Below are positions 6,553-15,235 of a DNA stretch of 44,010 bases, piece after piece. Positions within the stretch are counted from its first letter, which is position 1. Each line of letters starts with the position of its first letter. The notes below the pieces were generated by a model. It was not told the origin of the DNA and did no database searches. It saw only the letters and a program-made list of their open reading frames with translations. The stretch comes from JANRKH01 sp033763595 (lineage in GTDB: Bacteria > Pseudomonadota > Alphaproteobacteria > Rickettsiales > Rickettsiaceae): assembly GCA_033763595.1 (NCBI GenBank), contig JANRKH010000064.1, forward strand, positions 1 through 44,010, given 5' to 3'. The translations under genes were made by a program, and so were the position numbers.

Positions 6553-7451
6553 TTCCAACCCTTGATCTTGCACGCAAACTCATAAGCGATCAATTTCCAG
6601 AATACAGCCATTTGCTTATCAAAGATGTTGAAAAACAAGGGCATGATAACCGCACCTATAGGTTAGGGGGCGATATGCTCATTCGTATGCCAACAGCCAA
6701 GACTTACGCTCTAAAAGTTCCAAAAGAACAAGAGCTACTGCCTAAGCTCGCAAAACATTTAAGCGTTAGCATTCCGGCTCCGATCAAAATGGGAAAGCCA
6801 TCGACAGATTATCCTTATCCATTTTCTATATACGAATGGTTGCCTGGAAAAAGTATCAACCTACTAACGTTAACCGATCAAGACAAAGAACAACTTGCCT
6901 TTGATCTGGCCAAGTTTTTAAAAGAGCTGCAAGCGATTACCGATGTTAAAGGCCCTGAATCAGGGCAACACAACTGGTGGCGCGGTTATCATGTCAGCAT
7001 TTACGATAAAGGGGCGCGAGAACAGATCGCAGAGCTAGCTGAGATTATAGATGCGGGGCAGGCATTAGCTTTATGGGACAAGGCGTGTGCTACAAAATGG
7101 GATAAAAAGCCTGTATGGATTCATGGAGATTTTGCGATTGGCAATATACTGATGGAGAATCACGACGAAGCTCACAGAGCGAAGGCGGATGGCGGAAAAC
7201 TATCTGCAGTCATTGATTTTGGCGGCGCTGCTGTTGGTGATCCTGCCTGTGACTTAGTAATTGCCTGGACGTATTTGAGCGGCAAAGCTCGTGATAATTT
7301 TATTTCTGAAATGGATATGGATACTGATACATGGCTACGTAGCAGAGCCTGGACCCTTTGGAAAGCAACATTTGAGCTATGCCAAATTGCAGATAAAAAC
7401 AGCCCTGAAGCTCAAATACAGAAACAAATTATTGATGAGGTTGTGGAGTGA
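6549..7451 (+). CDS. Aminoglycoside-phosphotransferase-family kinase
   Basis: The 300-residue protein has the APH kinase fold: an N-lobe with DNRTYRLGGDMLIRMP, a hinge YEWLPGKSI, the catalytic loop HGDFAIGNIL at residues 192-201 (Asp194 as likely base), and the metal-binding IDFGGAAVGDPACDL with Asp223. The family phosphorylates hydroxyl groups of aminoglycosides, homoserine, choline and other small molecules; resistance should not be assumed. An almost identical 41-bp piece of its 5' end occurs at 5793-5833. The stop overlaps the GTG start of the HAD gene. Confidence 0.9.
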   Translation: MIPTLDLARKLISDQFPEYSHLLIKDVEKQGHDNRTYRLGGDMLIRMPTAKTYALKVPKEQELLPKLAKHLSVSIPAPIKMGKPSTDYPYPFSIYEWLPGKSINLLTLTDQDKEQLAFDLAKFLKELQAITDVKGPESGQHNWWRGYHVSIYDKGAREQIAELAEIIDAGQALALWDKACATKWDKKPVWIHGDFAIGNILMENHDEAHRAKADGGKLSAVIDFGGAAVGDPACDLVIAWTYLSGKARDNFISEMDMDTDTWLRSRAWTLWKATFELCQIADKNSPEAQIQKQIIDEVVE

Positions 7452-8189
7452 GTAATAACAAGATTAAGGCTATTATTTTTGATGTCGATGGCGTGGTATT
7501 TAAAACTCACGATGAAAGCGGAAATTATACCAAATCCCAGATTAAATAATACTAGGAGCGAGGAGCGAAGCCTACTACATGCTAGGTGAGTGACGAGCGA
7601 CGAAGTAGTACTTAAAAATGGGATTTGGTATTATTTATGGAGCCAGAGCGTCAAAGAAGATCTTGGTCTAACATCAAAGCATTTTTCCGTTATTTTTTCA
7701 GAGAAATGGGAGAGCATCATTCGAGGTAAAATTAAACTGGAGGATCATCTTCATGTTATTTTCCAAGAAAAATTATTTAAAGACCAAGCAATAACACCCG
7801 AACAATATATCCACTATTGGTTAACCCACGATCATCAAGTTAATCAAGATATATTAGAACTCGTAAAAAGTTTGAAAATCCCATGTTATCTAGGTACGAA
7901 CCAAGAAGCTTTGCGCACCGCTCATATCCTGAATACGGCCGGCGCTTATTTCAAAGAATGTTTTGCGTCTTATAATATTGGATCCATTAAACCGGAACAA
8001 GGATTTTTTCAGTATATTCAAAAAGCGCTATCGTTACTTCCGCATGAGCTTTTACTGATTGATGACACAAAAAACAATATCCTAGGCGCGCAAAGTTGCA
8101 GCCTGCATGTTTATCATTACCAAAATGATACACGCGGGCTTATGGATTTTTTAAAAAAATATGAGTTAGCAAATGAATCAAGTCACTAA
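7448..8189 (+). pseudogene. HAD-superfamily hydrolase gene split by a palindromic element
   Basis: The first fragment starts GTG 7448 and encodes AIIFDVDGVVFKTHDESGNY, with the HAD nucleophile motif DVDGV. It then runs into a repeat and stops at about 7549. The rest continues after the repeat in another frame from LWSQSVKEDLGL, with motif II LGTNQE and motif IV LLIDDTKNNI, to 8189. Removing 106 bases (the element plus one copy of ATTAT) restores a single frame, GNY-LWSQ. The ancestral protein would be about 210 residues. A GTG in the element (7590) could start the second half, but without the nucleophile Asp it cannot be a normal phosphatase. Inactivation is inferred. Confidence 0.85.
7529..7629 (+). 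repeat. Family A palindromic element (A1 core) inside the HAD gene
   Basis: The 101-bp element starts ACCAAATCCCA and ends TGGGATTTGGT (inverted ends) and has the A1 core with GGAGCGAGGAGCGAAGCC. It is flanked on both sides by ATTAT (7524-7528 and 7630-7634), which looks like a target duplication. Confidence 0.9.
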
Positions 8190-8652
8190 AACCCAGCTCT
8201 CTTTACTTATCTGGATCGTGTTACTCATTACAATTGGTGCGGTTATCGGCTCTTTAACCAAACCAGAAATTAACAGTTGGTATAGCACCTTAAACCGCTC
8301 AACCCTGACACCGCCAAATTATGTATTTCCAGTTGCTTGGACTATTTTATACGGCATTATTGGAGCTTGTGGTTGGCTCATTTGGCGCCCTGAAGCATTT
8401 CCTAAGCTAAGTATTATCAAAACCTTATACGTGACCCAGCTGATATTAAACTGGAGCTGGACGCCTTTATTCTTCCATTATCACTTAACCGGACTTTCCC
8501 TCATAGTTTTGGTCACTATGGATATTCTGGTAGTCACTATCATTTGGCTAGCTTACCAGAAAATGCCAGCCGTATCTCTGCTTATGATTCCTTATCTGTC
8601 ATGGATTACATTTGCAACTTACTTAAGTTTTTACATATGGTGGTGTAATTAA
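8173..8652 (+). CDS. tspO: TspO/MBR-family membrane protein
   Basis: The 159-residue protein has five predicted membrane helices and family landmarks: WYSTLNRSTLTPPNYVFPVAWTILY near residues 36-60, NWSWTPLFF in the middle, and a Trp-rich end (ATYLSFYIWWCN). TspO proteins bind tetrapyrroles and cholesterol-like ligands and regulate stress and porphyrin handling in the bacterial membrane. The start lies 17 bases inside the end of the HAD gene. A decayed paralogue lies at 9545-9835. There is nothing convincing in the following 95 bases. Confidence 0.95.
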   Translation: MNQVTKTQLSLLIWIVLLITIGAVIGSLTKPEINSWYSTLNRSTLTPPNYVFPVAWTILYGIIGACGWLIWRPEAFPKLSIIKTLYVTQLILNWSWTPLFFHYHLTGLSLIVLVTMDILVVTIIWLAYQKMPAVSLLMIPYLSWITFATYLSFYIWWCN

Positions 8653-8747
8653 AACACATATTGATAAACTTTTACAGCAGGCGCCAAAAATTGCTTAACT
8701 CTATGAACACTCTGGCTACCAAAAACCCACGATGATAAAAATCAATT

Positions 8748-9443
8748 TTAAGCTGTGGCGTGTATTTGCCTTATAGCTTCATCCGCTAACAAATTCATTG
8801 TATCGATAACCTGAGTTCTCGGGTGTTGAGGTATTAGTGCCTGAAGATCCGTACATGCTAATAATACTAACGATACATCTGCGTTAGCAAAATCCTCTAT
8901 AATCTCTACAAGTATTTGTCTTTGGGAGTTTGCATACTGATTATTAACTAGGCCGTAGATCATTTTTGCTATTTTTACTTGTTGAAATTCATTTGGTATA
9001 TGACAATCTATACCAACTTCTTCAAATCTATTCTGATAAAATTTTGATTCTAGAGTAACCTTTGTTCCTATTATTCCAACCTTTCGTGGTTTAGAACGTT
9101 GAAGAAAAGCTGTAGTAACATCCACTATACTGATAAATGGAATTTTAACGCTATCTTTAATTTCAGGCTCGAAAAAATGTAATGTGTTACAAGGCATAAC
9201 AATAAAATCTGCTCCAGCAGATTCAAGTAACTTTGAGTATTGAATTAGATACTTAAGGTAGTCATTAATATCCTTGCCGTGCAAAAGAAGTTGTTCTTCA
9301 GTTTTATAAGGTATAGGGAGATTTTGTATCAAAATATTTGGTCTGGATAGACCTCCAAATTTTTGACATTGGGAGATGATATATAAGTAAAAATTAGAAG
9401 TTGTCTCTGGGCCAACCCCTCCTAATATTCCTAAGGTTCTCAC
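8748..9443 (-). CDS. Aspartate/glutamate racemase family protein
   Basis: The protein of about 231 residues starts with GILGGVGPETTSNFY. It carries both catalytic cysteines in their usual contexts, MPCNTLHFF and LLACTDLQALI. This fits the Asp/Glu/hydantoin racemase superfamily, cofactor-independent enzymes that make D-Asp or D-Glu, the latter for peptidoglycan. I chose GTG at 9443-9441, preceded by TGAGG at a good distance; GTG 9449 is too close to that site. It is convergent with the + strand accessory island. Substrate preference is uncertain. Confidence 0.9.
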   Translation of the reverse strand: MRTLGILGGVGPETTSNFYLYIISQCQKFGGLSRPNILIQNLPIPYKTEEQLLLHGKDINDYLKYLIQYSKLLESAGADFIVMPCNTLHFFEPEIKDSVKIPFISIVDVTTAFLQRSKPRKVGIIGTKVTLESKFYQNRFEEVGIDCHIPNEFQQVKIAKMIYGLVNNQYANSQRQILVEIIEDFANADVSLVLLACTDLQALIPQHPRTQVIDTMNLLADEAIRQIHATA

Positions 9444-9544
9444 TACCACACCTCAATCTTGTTGAAAAAACTATTTATTCAAATACAATCTTTGCTTAAG
9501 TTATATTCGCAGTACGTTGAGTGTAATGCATATAAGTTAATTAG

Positions 9545-9835
9545 TCAAAATAAAACGCTACCACTTAACCGGATTTATTCTCGTAGTTTTGGGTGCTATG
9601 AATATTCTTGTCGGCGCCCTTATTTTTCTAGATTACCGAAGGATGAGAGCTGTATCGCTGCTTATGATTCCTTATCTTCCATGGATTCTCTTCGCAAGCT
9701 ATAGTCTTTTATGTTGAATTAGCTACGTTGTTGACTCGTCGCTCACCTAATACTCATAGGCTTCTCTCCTCGCGCCTAGTATCTAATCCAACCTAAAAGA
9801 CTATACTTAAATTTGGTGGTGCAATTGAAACAACT
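9545..9835 (+). pseudogene. TspO paralogue fragment interrupted by a family B element
   Basis: Codons from about 9550 to 9700 read YHLTGFILVVLGAMNIL and then SLLMIPYLPWILFASY, a close match to the second half of the TspO gene at 8173-8652. After a 102-bp element the sequence resumes with ACTTAAAT and TGGTGGTGCAATTGA, matching the WWCN end with a small deletion. The N-terminal half is missing. The copy is therefore a truncated duplicate later hit by an element. Confidence 0.8.
9702..9803 (-). repeat. Family B palindromic element
   Basis: The 102-bp element has ends TAGTCTTTTA and TAAAAGACTA and is flanked by TA on both sides (9700-9701, 9804-9805). It is in the opposite orientation to the copies at 11882 and 35718. 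Removing the element and one TA leaves the TspO-like sequence GCAAGC-TA-CTTAAAT. Confidence 0.9.
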
Positions 9836-9920
9836 GTGAATTTATGCAGAATTAATAACGCACTTTTTCTTGAAGCCCTATATTATGGATAAATTTTGGG
9901 CTTCGCTTTCCACGGTCTTA

Positions 9921-10023
9921 TACCAAATCCCAGATTAAATAATACTAGGAGCGAGGAGCGAAGCCTACTACAAGCTAGGTGAGTGACGAGCGACGAAGTA
10001 GTACTTAAAAATGGGATTTGGTA
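9921..10023 (+). repeat. Family A palindromic element (A1 core)
   Basis: It has TACCAAATCCCA and TGGGATTTGGTA ends and an A1 core nearly identical to the copy at 7529. Its right end supplies the last codons and stop of the minus-strand gene at 10005-10310. Confidence 0.9.
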
Positions 10024-10310
10024 TTACAACCAAAAGTCACGAAATTAAATTGCCCATCAGCCATAGTTTGCTTATCGTTAGGAGATATTGTTTTAGTCCC
10101 TGGAGTTTTATCATTTGGATCTTTAGAGCCATTTATAGTATCACCCTGGAAGCCTGACATCACATAGTTGTAGGTAAGATTGGTGACTTCTTTTAAATCA
10201 CACAGTCCATGCCTTGAAGATATTGCCGCAACAAGCTCAGGCAGTTCATTTAGCCAGGCTTTTCTTTTTCTTTCGTAAATGCTGATGATATTGGAATAGA
10301 AGGTTGTCAT
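10005..10310 (-). CDS. Hypothetical protein, 3' end replaced by a repeat
   Basis: I do not recognise this 101-residue protein. It begins MTTFYSNIISIYERKRKAWL, has a helical first 60 residues, and then a polar loop rich in Asp, Lys and Thr (GSKDPNDKTPGTK). Its ATG overlaps the stop of the Fic gene (ATGA), so it is the second gene of that operon. The last six residues or so (NTKSHF) and the stop are read from the palindromic element at 9921-10023, so the natural C-terminus is lost or was longer. It might be a partner of the Fic protein, but nothing in the sequence proves this. Confidence 0.45.
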   Translation of the reverse strand: MTTFYSNIISIYERKRKAWLNELPELVAAISSRHGLCDLKEVTNLTYNYVMSGFQGDTINGSKDPNDKTPGTKTISPNDKQTMADGQFNFVTFGCNTKSHF

Positions 10311-11407
10311 AGACTCTCCTTCACAATAACATCATACGGCGCGGCTAGCTTATATTTTCTGGCTTTGTTAGAGGCGTCTACTATTTCTAAAAACCCACCG
10401 AGGACCCACTTTTTGCAAAGCGCAGCATTCGTTCTAGGTTGAAAACCAAATAGATCACCTATTTGTTTAGCCGTCACAACATCATATGCTTTAAATAATT
10501 CCAATGCTTTGCGTTGTTTCGGATCTAGCGTACGTAAAACTTGCGAATGATCTTTTTCGCCTTTCTCAAAGCTTTGCATCATCTGGGCTACAACTTTCTC
10601 AAAAGCAAAAGCCATCCCTTCAGTAAAATATTCCACCCAAGGGGTTATATCGCTTTCCGCCCTTCCAAAATAATAATTGTGAGATGGACCGATACTGATA
10701 GCGCGGTAATAACCAAGCAAATTTTTAGCATAATATTCTTCAAGCGAATACAGTCCTTTTAAATCATACCCTCCAAGGTGCAATATCAGTGTTGTAAGCA
10801 ACCTACTTGTTCGACCATTACCATCGTAATAGGGGTGAATCGTTGCAAACTGGTAATGGGAAATAGCGGCAACAATGGGGCACGGTATCTCTTCATTTTC
10901 TTTGATCCATGATACTAAATTGCGCATAAGACCCTGAACATCCTTAGCTTCTGGGGGCATATAAACAATTGTTCCTGTGCCGCTGTCTTTGATAACATTT
11001 TGTCCATCTCGGTAAGGAGTTGGTTTAATGCGTATCCTACCATCACTCATCACCAAAGCATGCAAAGTTTGAATGACTTTTTCGGTAACAGGATGGTTTT
11101 GTGAGGCATATTGTTCTAATTGAGCGAGTGCAGCATAATAGCCTTTTACTTCATGCTCATCTCGTTCTCTACCGGGGAAATTACCTTGAAGCTGAATGAC
11201 CTCTTTGATCTCCTCAACCTTAAGCTGATTGCCTTCTATCATCGTTGAATAGTGTGTGGTGTAAAGTTTAGCAGTCTCACGTAAAGATGCAAGAACTGTA
11301 GGACTAACAGGCAGTAACGCGACCTTTTCCTTCGCAGCCTCAATTCTCATAAGGCTTTTTGCAATGCCAGGAGTTATAGTATAAATGGGTTTAAAGTTTG
11401 TCGGCAT
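10307..11407 (-). CDS. Fic-domain protein (AMPylase type) with N-terminal inhibitory motif
   Basis: The 366-residue protein carries the canonical Fic motif HPYYDGNGRTSR at residues 191-202. An inhibitory helix motif STMIEGN (residues 54-60) matches (S/T)xxxE(G/N), so it is a class II Fic enzyme with built-in autoinhibition. A C-terminal winged-helix-like part (ALELFKAYDVVTAKQIGDLFG) suggests DNA binding. Fic enzymes usually transfer AMP from ATP to hydroxyls of target proteins. Short repeated motifs upstream could be autoregulatory sites. The stop overlaps the next gene. Being cytosolic with a winged helix makes it more likely a housekeeping or regulatory Fic than a secreted effector; that is inference. 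Confidence 0.92.
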   Translation of the reverse strand: MPTNFKPIYTITPGIAKSLMRIEAAKEKVALLPVSPTVLASLRETAKLYTTHYSTMIEGNQLKVEEIKEVIQLQGNFPGRERDEHEVKGYYAALAQLEQYASQNHPVTEKVIQTLHALVMSDGRIRIKPTPYRDGQNVIKDSGTGTIVYMPPEAKDVQGLMRNLVSWIKENEEIPCPIVAAISHYQFATIHPYYDGNGRTSRLLTTLILHLGGYDLKGLYSLEEYYAKNLLGYYRAISIGPSHNYYFGRAESDITPWVEYFTEGMAFAFEKVVAQMMQSFEKGEKDHSQVLRTLDPKQRKALELFKAYDVVTAKQIGDLFGFQPRTNAALCKKWVLGGFLEIVDASNKARKYKLAAPYDVIVKESL

Positions 11408-11520
11408 GATGTAAGCTCAATATCAGTTTTTCTCGCATTATTTATTATGCCGATAAACAGCGTATAAATCAAGCATAACATGCCGATAAAATGCATAGGG
11501 TGGTTTATCATGCCCGTAAG
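11408..11520 (-). promoter_or_regulatory. Promoter region of the Fic operon with repeated motifs
   Basis: On the minus strand TTTATCGGCAT occurs twice (11447-11457 and 11480-11490), and a related motif CTTACGGGCAT lies at 11510-11520. The spacing is 33 and 30 bp, about three helical turns. A possible promoter (TTGATT, 18 bp, ATAATA) overlaps the first copy. The pattern suggests cooperative operator sites, perhaps for the winged helix of the Fic protein itself. Confidence 0.45.
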
Positions 11521-11676
11521 GTTACATATAGCTTAATTTTACGGACATATTGCATGCACTTAACATCACGAAAATAGAGATTTTATGGACGCGCTAAGCG
11601 CTGGCTGAGCTCCTGATATTCATGGTCACCGCCTTCAAAATCTTCTTTGCCTTGCTCCACTTGCATCGGAATGTAA

Positions 11677-11719
11677 TATCAAATCTCTAGAATTAAATAA
11701 TACTAGAGATTGGGTATTA
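11677..11719 (+). repeat. Internally deleted family A element
   Basis: It consists only of the left part of an A2 copy (ATCAAATCTCTAGAATTAAA and following bases to ACTAG) joined to a right end AGATTGGGTATT, about 43 bp in all. The core is gone. Confidence 0.6.
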
Positions 11720-11881
11720 ACCGGTAATTTATTGTAACCTTAATTAATATACTCACCAGCGCTTATCTATACAGAACATGATGACAAAGTTTATGATCGC
11801 CTGGGAGTTTTGGATGAGCTGTGACGCATCGCTGTTTTCACTTGGATAAACCACTTATCCATTCATTCTTGTGCGGTCATA

Positions 11882-11983
11882 TAGTCTTTTAGGTTGGATT
11901 AGATACTAGGCGCGAGGAGAGAAGCCTATGAGTATTAGGTGAGCGACGAGTCAACAACGTAGCTAATTCAACATAAAAGACTA
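11882..11983 (+). repeat. Family B palindromic element
   Basis: It is 102 bp with TAGTCTTTTA and TAAAAGACTA ends, flanked by TA on both sides (11880-11881, 11984-11985). It is nearly identical to the copy at 35718-35819. Confidence 0.9.
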
Positions 11984-11999
11984 TAGTTGCTAAATCTTA

Positions 12000-12108
12000 T
12001 ACCAAATCTCTATAATTAAATAATACTAGGAGCAAGTCACGAAGCCTACTCTCGTGTAAGCCTTTAGCGACGAGCTATACGATAAGTACTTAAAAATGGG
12101 ATTTGGTA
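12000..12108 (+). repeat. Family A palindromic element (A2 core)
   Basis: It starts TACCAAATCTC and ends GGGATTTGGTA. The core reads GGAGCAAGTCACGAAGCC and later CCTTTAGCGACGAGC. It lies just past the 3' end of rho and could help end transcription there. Confidence 0.9.
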
Positions 12109-12161
12109 TTATTTGTCATTCCCTTGTAATCATAAATAAGCGTAGCTTTTTAGAAAAACTA

Positions 12162-13517
12162 TCACATATTCATAGTTTCAAAAAAATCTGCATTATTCTT
12201 AGTGTCTTTGAGTTTATCTATTAAAAATTCTATAGCATCAACTGTACCCATTGGGTTAACAATCCTTCTTAAGACCCACATTTTTTGTAAATCAGATTTC
12301 GACACAAGAAGATCCTCTTTTCTAGTGCCAGATTTTGTAATATCTATTGCTGGGTAAATTCTTTTATCTGATATTTTTCTGTCCAAAATTATCTCTGAGT
12401 TACCTGTACCCTTGAACTCCTCGAAAATTACCTCATCCATTCTTGACCCAGTCTCAATCAATGCAGTAGAAATTATAGTTAATGATCCACCATTTTCTAT
12501 GTTTCTTGCAGCGCCGAAAAATCTTTTTGGCCTTTGAAGTGCATTAGCGTCTACTCCTCCCGTTAAGACCTTTCCCGACGATGGAATTACTGTATTATAG
12601 GCTCTTGCAAGTCTTGTGATATTATCAAGCAATATTACTACATCTTTTTTATGCTCCACGAGCCTCTTTGCCTTCTCAATCACTATCTCCGCAAGTTGAA
12701 CGTGACGAGTCGCAGGCTCATCAAATGTAGAACTCACTACTTCGCCTCTAACCGACCTTATCATATCCGTTACTTCTTCGGGCCTTTCGTCTATAAGTAA
12801 TACAATTAAAAAAACTTCTGGGTGATTTGCGGTAATCGCAAGTGCGATATTTTGCATTAGGCTCGTTTTGCCACTCCTCGGAGGAGCTACTATAAGAGCT
12901 CTTTGGCCTTTTCCCATAGGAGACACAAGCTCAATTATTCTATTGCTTAAATCCTTGTTGGTTGGATTATCGAATTCAAGAGATAATTTCGTGTCTGGAT
13001 ATAAAGGGATCAGATTATCGAAGTTAACTCTGTGTAAAGCCCTTGATACTTCCTCGTAGTTTATAAGATTTAATTTCAATAAAGCGAAATATCTTTCTCC
13101 ATACTTTGGCGCTCTGATTTGTCCATCTACAGTATCTCCTGTCCTAAGGCCGAATTTCTTAATTTGATTAGGCGAAACATATATATCATCGGGCCCTGCA
13201 AGATAGTTAGCCTCAGGCGATCTTAAAAAACCAAATCCATCAGGTAACACCTCTAGGACACCTTCTCCATTAATAGTACCTCCTTCTTCGACCATTTTCT
13301 TTAATATACTAAATATTAACTCCTGTTTTAACATTGAGCTAGTATTTTCAATATTCATAGACTCTGCCATAAACTGCAGTTCTTCTGGCGACTTTTTCTT
13401 AAGCTTTTTTAGGTAAATCACCTCTCCGGTTCTTGGTCCCCTTTTTTCTAATTCCTGAGCTTGAAAATCTCCATTCGAATTAGTAGATTCGTTATTATTG
13501 TCTTTTGTTTTCCTCAT
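12162..13517 (-). CDS. rho: Transcription termination factor Rho
   Basis: The 451-residue protein is a clear Rho. It has the N-terminal helical domain, the cold-shock RNA-binding domain (GVLEVLPDGFGFLRSPEANY, about residues 86-105), Walker A APPRSGKTS at 211-219, the Walker B region VVILLDNITRLARAYN, the Q-loop GGVDANALQRPKRFFGAARN, and the R-loop region LIETGSRMDEVIFEEFKGTGN. A polar extension of about 30 residues precedes the usual start. It acts as a hexameric RNA helicase that releases RNA polymerase. No gene is seen upstream for 3.8 kb. Confidence 0.98.
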   Translation of the reverse strand: MRKTKDNNNESTNSNGDFQAQELEKRGPRTGEVIYLKKLKKKSPEELQFMAESMNIENTSSMLKQELIFSILKKMVEEGGTINGEGVLEVLPDGFGFLRSPEANYLAGPDDIYVSPNQIKKFGLRTGDTVDGQIRAPKYGERYFALLKLNLINYEEVSRALHRVNFDNLIPLYPDTKLSLEFDNPTNKDLSNRIIELVSPMGKGQRALIVAPPRSGKTSLMQNIALAITANHPEVFLIVLLIDERPEEVTDMIRSVRGEVVSSTFDEPATRHVQLAEIVIEKAKRLVEHKKDVVILLDNITRLARAYNTVIPSSGKVLTGGVDANALQRPKRFFGAARNIENGGSLTIISTALIETGSRMDEVIFEEFKGTGNSEIILDRKISDKRIYPAIDITKSGTRKEDLLVSKSDLQKMWVLRRIVNPMGTVDAIEFLIDKLKDTKNNADFFETMNM

Positions 13518-13915
13518 GTATTTTTTAATTTTTTGGTTGACTAAATGTTTTTTTGATAAATGAATAGTTGAGTTTGAGAAATTAGCTCACCGTGGTTTGA
13601 TATTGGACTTCGTTTGTTCAAACTAAAATTATAATCTGCATCAAATGTCACTGTAATTCAGCGGGTTTTGTTTTTACTAAATTATACCTACTCAAAAACT
13701 CTAATATAATGATCCACTTGTCAGCTCTTCCGTCGGGAAGAATCCTAATCCATATTAGGATATAGTTGCTAATCTGAACCTCCATGGTCTTACAACGAGT
13801 TTTAGGCTAGACTATACTTTAGGCGACTCTACGGATGAAATTGTGCGAAATCAGAGCGCGCAAAACTACCCGCAAATTAATCGCGAATCTGAAATATGCA
13901 TATAATACCAAATCC

Positions 13916-14018
13916 CATTTTAAAATGATCAAATTTAATTATCGATATGTATTGAAGCTAGACTCTAGCGCATAAGCACGTATTTATGTACGCTAAAGCA
14001 GGCTCGCGATAAATTTAT
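13916..14018 (+). repeat. Family A element, A3 variant, joined to a family C element
   Basis: It starts TACCAAATCCCATTTTAAAA, then TGATCAAATTTAAT and a core GTACGCTAAAGCAGGCTCGCG. The same arrangement recurs at 15236 and, in reverse, at 19040-19203. The right end runs directly into the family C element at 14019. Confidence 0.6.
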
Positions 14019-14169
14019 TAGACCTCTTCGAAAAACTCTACTCCTAGAGGCAATTGCGCCGCCCGCGCAAGTATAGCAGAATCCTCACGTACCTCGGTAG
14101 GCTGCAGTTTTGTGCTCCGCCTGCACCAGCTACTTGCCCGCCAGGAGCTAAGTTTTTCGAAGAGGCCTA
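14019..14169 (+). repeat. Family C palindromic element
   Basis: It is 151 bp with inverted ends TAGACCTCTTCGAAAAACT and AGTTTTTCGAAGAGGCCTA. The interior is GC-rich for this window (GGCAATTGCGCCGCCCGCGC, then CTCCGCCTGCACC). Further decayed copies lie at 14294-14458 and 18955-19035 (reverse), with a possible one at about 15368-15440. Confidence 0.8.
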
Positions 14170-14293
14170 TTTGTTCAAGTTTAATTCTAGAGAGTTGGTA
14201 TTACGTTTATTTTTAATTGTTCACCAAAAATATAGTAGGGTTCTCAAGTTGCTTCTAGTATTGTTTAGTTTTTGCATAGGTTATGCCGAGGAA

Positions 14294-14458
14294 TAGACCT
14301 TTCCGGCCACTCTATTCCTAAAGGCAATTGCGTCCTTGCGCATGTAGCAAGATCCTCGTGTACATTATGTACACTCTTGATCATACGCCCCTGGTCTTCA
14401 GCTCCGTGCGCTCCCAGGACTCTTGATCGTCTAGAGCTAAGTTTTGCGAAGAAGTCTA
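14294..14458 (+). repeat. Decayed family C element
   Basis: It matches the copy at 14019 at TAGACC, at the inner segment CTCTATTCCTAAAGGCAATT and at AGAGCTAAGTTTTGCGAAGA, with many substitutions between. Three short overlapping frames in this stretch come from the repeat and are not genes. Confidence 0.65.
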
Positions 14459-15235
14459 ATCTATTATTTAAAATCAAAGTTTTAAGGTAATCCCTGGCAG
14501 ATAATCAATATAACTTCGCGTGAACTTACTAACATAATCGAAACGTTGTAATACTCTTCGATATAATTTTTCGTATCTTATTTTTCGAATTATATTGACG
14601 AAAACCTTTGAGTTAGAACTTGCGATTCCATCCATCATTAAGTCATAATTACTGACGAAATCCTTTCCGGCAGATTTGCTTATGAACATGACATGCTAGA
14701 ATGATTTTACGCAAATGCCAGGAAGCAGATACAACAATTTAACAAATTAGTGATTAGATCGATGGACATGCATCAGTTCTTTGCAGATTGACCGCAGATT
14801 GACCTCGCTCGTTAGCATAGACAGAGCCAGATTAATCATTAATATGCTCAAATTTTCCCGTTTCGATTAGTCTGACCTGAAAATTATACTCAATTAATGT
14901 AACTTCTAACTAAAGATTACTTTATAGAGTTTAATTCGAGGAATATAGTTTAACGTCCTATTAAATGTCTAGCTTAATGTCTAAACTTAATGACTATTTT
15001 AATTATAAATTTAATCGCTGTAATATACCTAATTCAATTTTTTAAATTTTAATTAGAAATTTTAAAGCTAGGTGTCAATGCTCAAGGTACGATATCAACA
15101 AATAAAAAATATGTCAATCAAATATTTACTTCCGCGTAGTAAAATAATAACGTACAAGAGGCTAGTTGTCTCAAGAATAAATTAAGTATTATACATATTA
15201 TAACTGGGAACTTGCGCAAAGAAGCGACATACTCC

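Larger units (their letters stand above)
11521..12161. other. Intergenic region with elements and short coding remnants
   Basis: Apart from the three palindromic elements listed separately, it holds two short coding-like remnants. On the minus strand 11583-11666 is a 27-codon frame ending QELSQRLARP. On the plus strand about 11757-11831 reads SPALIYTEHDDKVYDRLG before a stop. Both look like 3' ends of lost genes. I cannot identify them with confidence and see no intact gene. Confidence 0.4.
13518..15235. other. Gene-poor region upstream of rho
   Basis: I see no credible gene, tRNA or other known RNA. The short frames present fall inside palindromic elements or low-complexity sequence. Recognisable parts are one A3 element (13916 on), one family C element and a decayed family C copy (separate entries). 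A perfect palindrome CCTAAT-CCAT-ATTAGG lies at about 13745-13760. The sequence just before rho must hold the rho promoter, but I cannot mark one with confidence. The rest looks like decayed sequence. Confidence 0.5.

Noticed and set aside
9459..9704. 81-codon plus-strand frame
   Set aside because: It is in a different frame from the TspO-like coding sense and ends in an inserted element; the region is better explained as a TspO pseudogene.
12868..13059. Plus-strand frame inside rho
   Set aside because: It is antisense to a highly conserved part of Rho with no independent evidence.
14054..14689. Several overlapping frames of 70-80 codons on both strands
   Set aside because: They fall in family C elements or AT-rich sequence, show no family pattern and lack ribosome binding sites.
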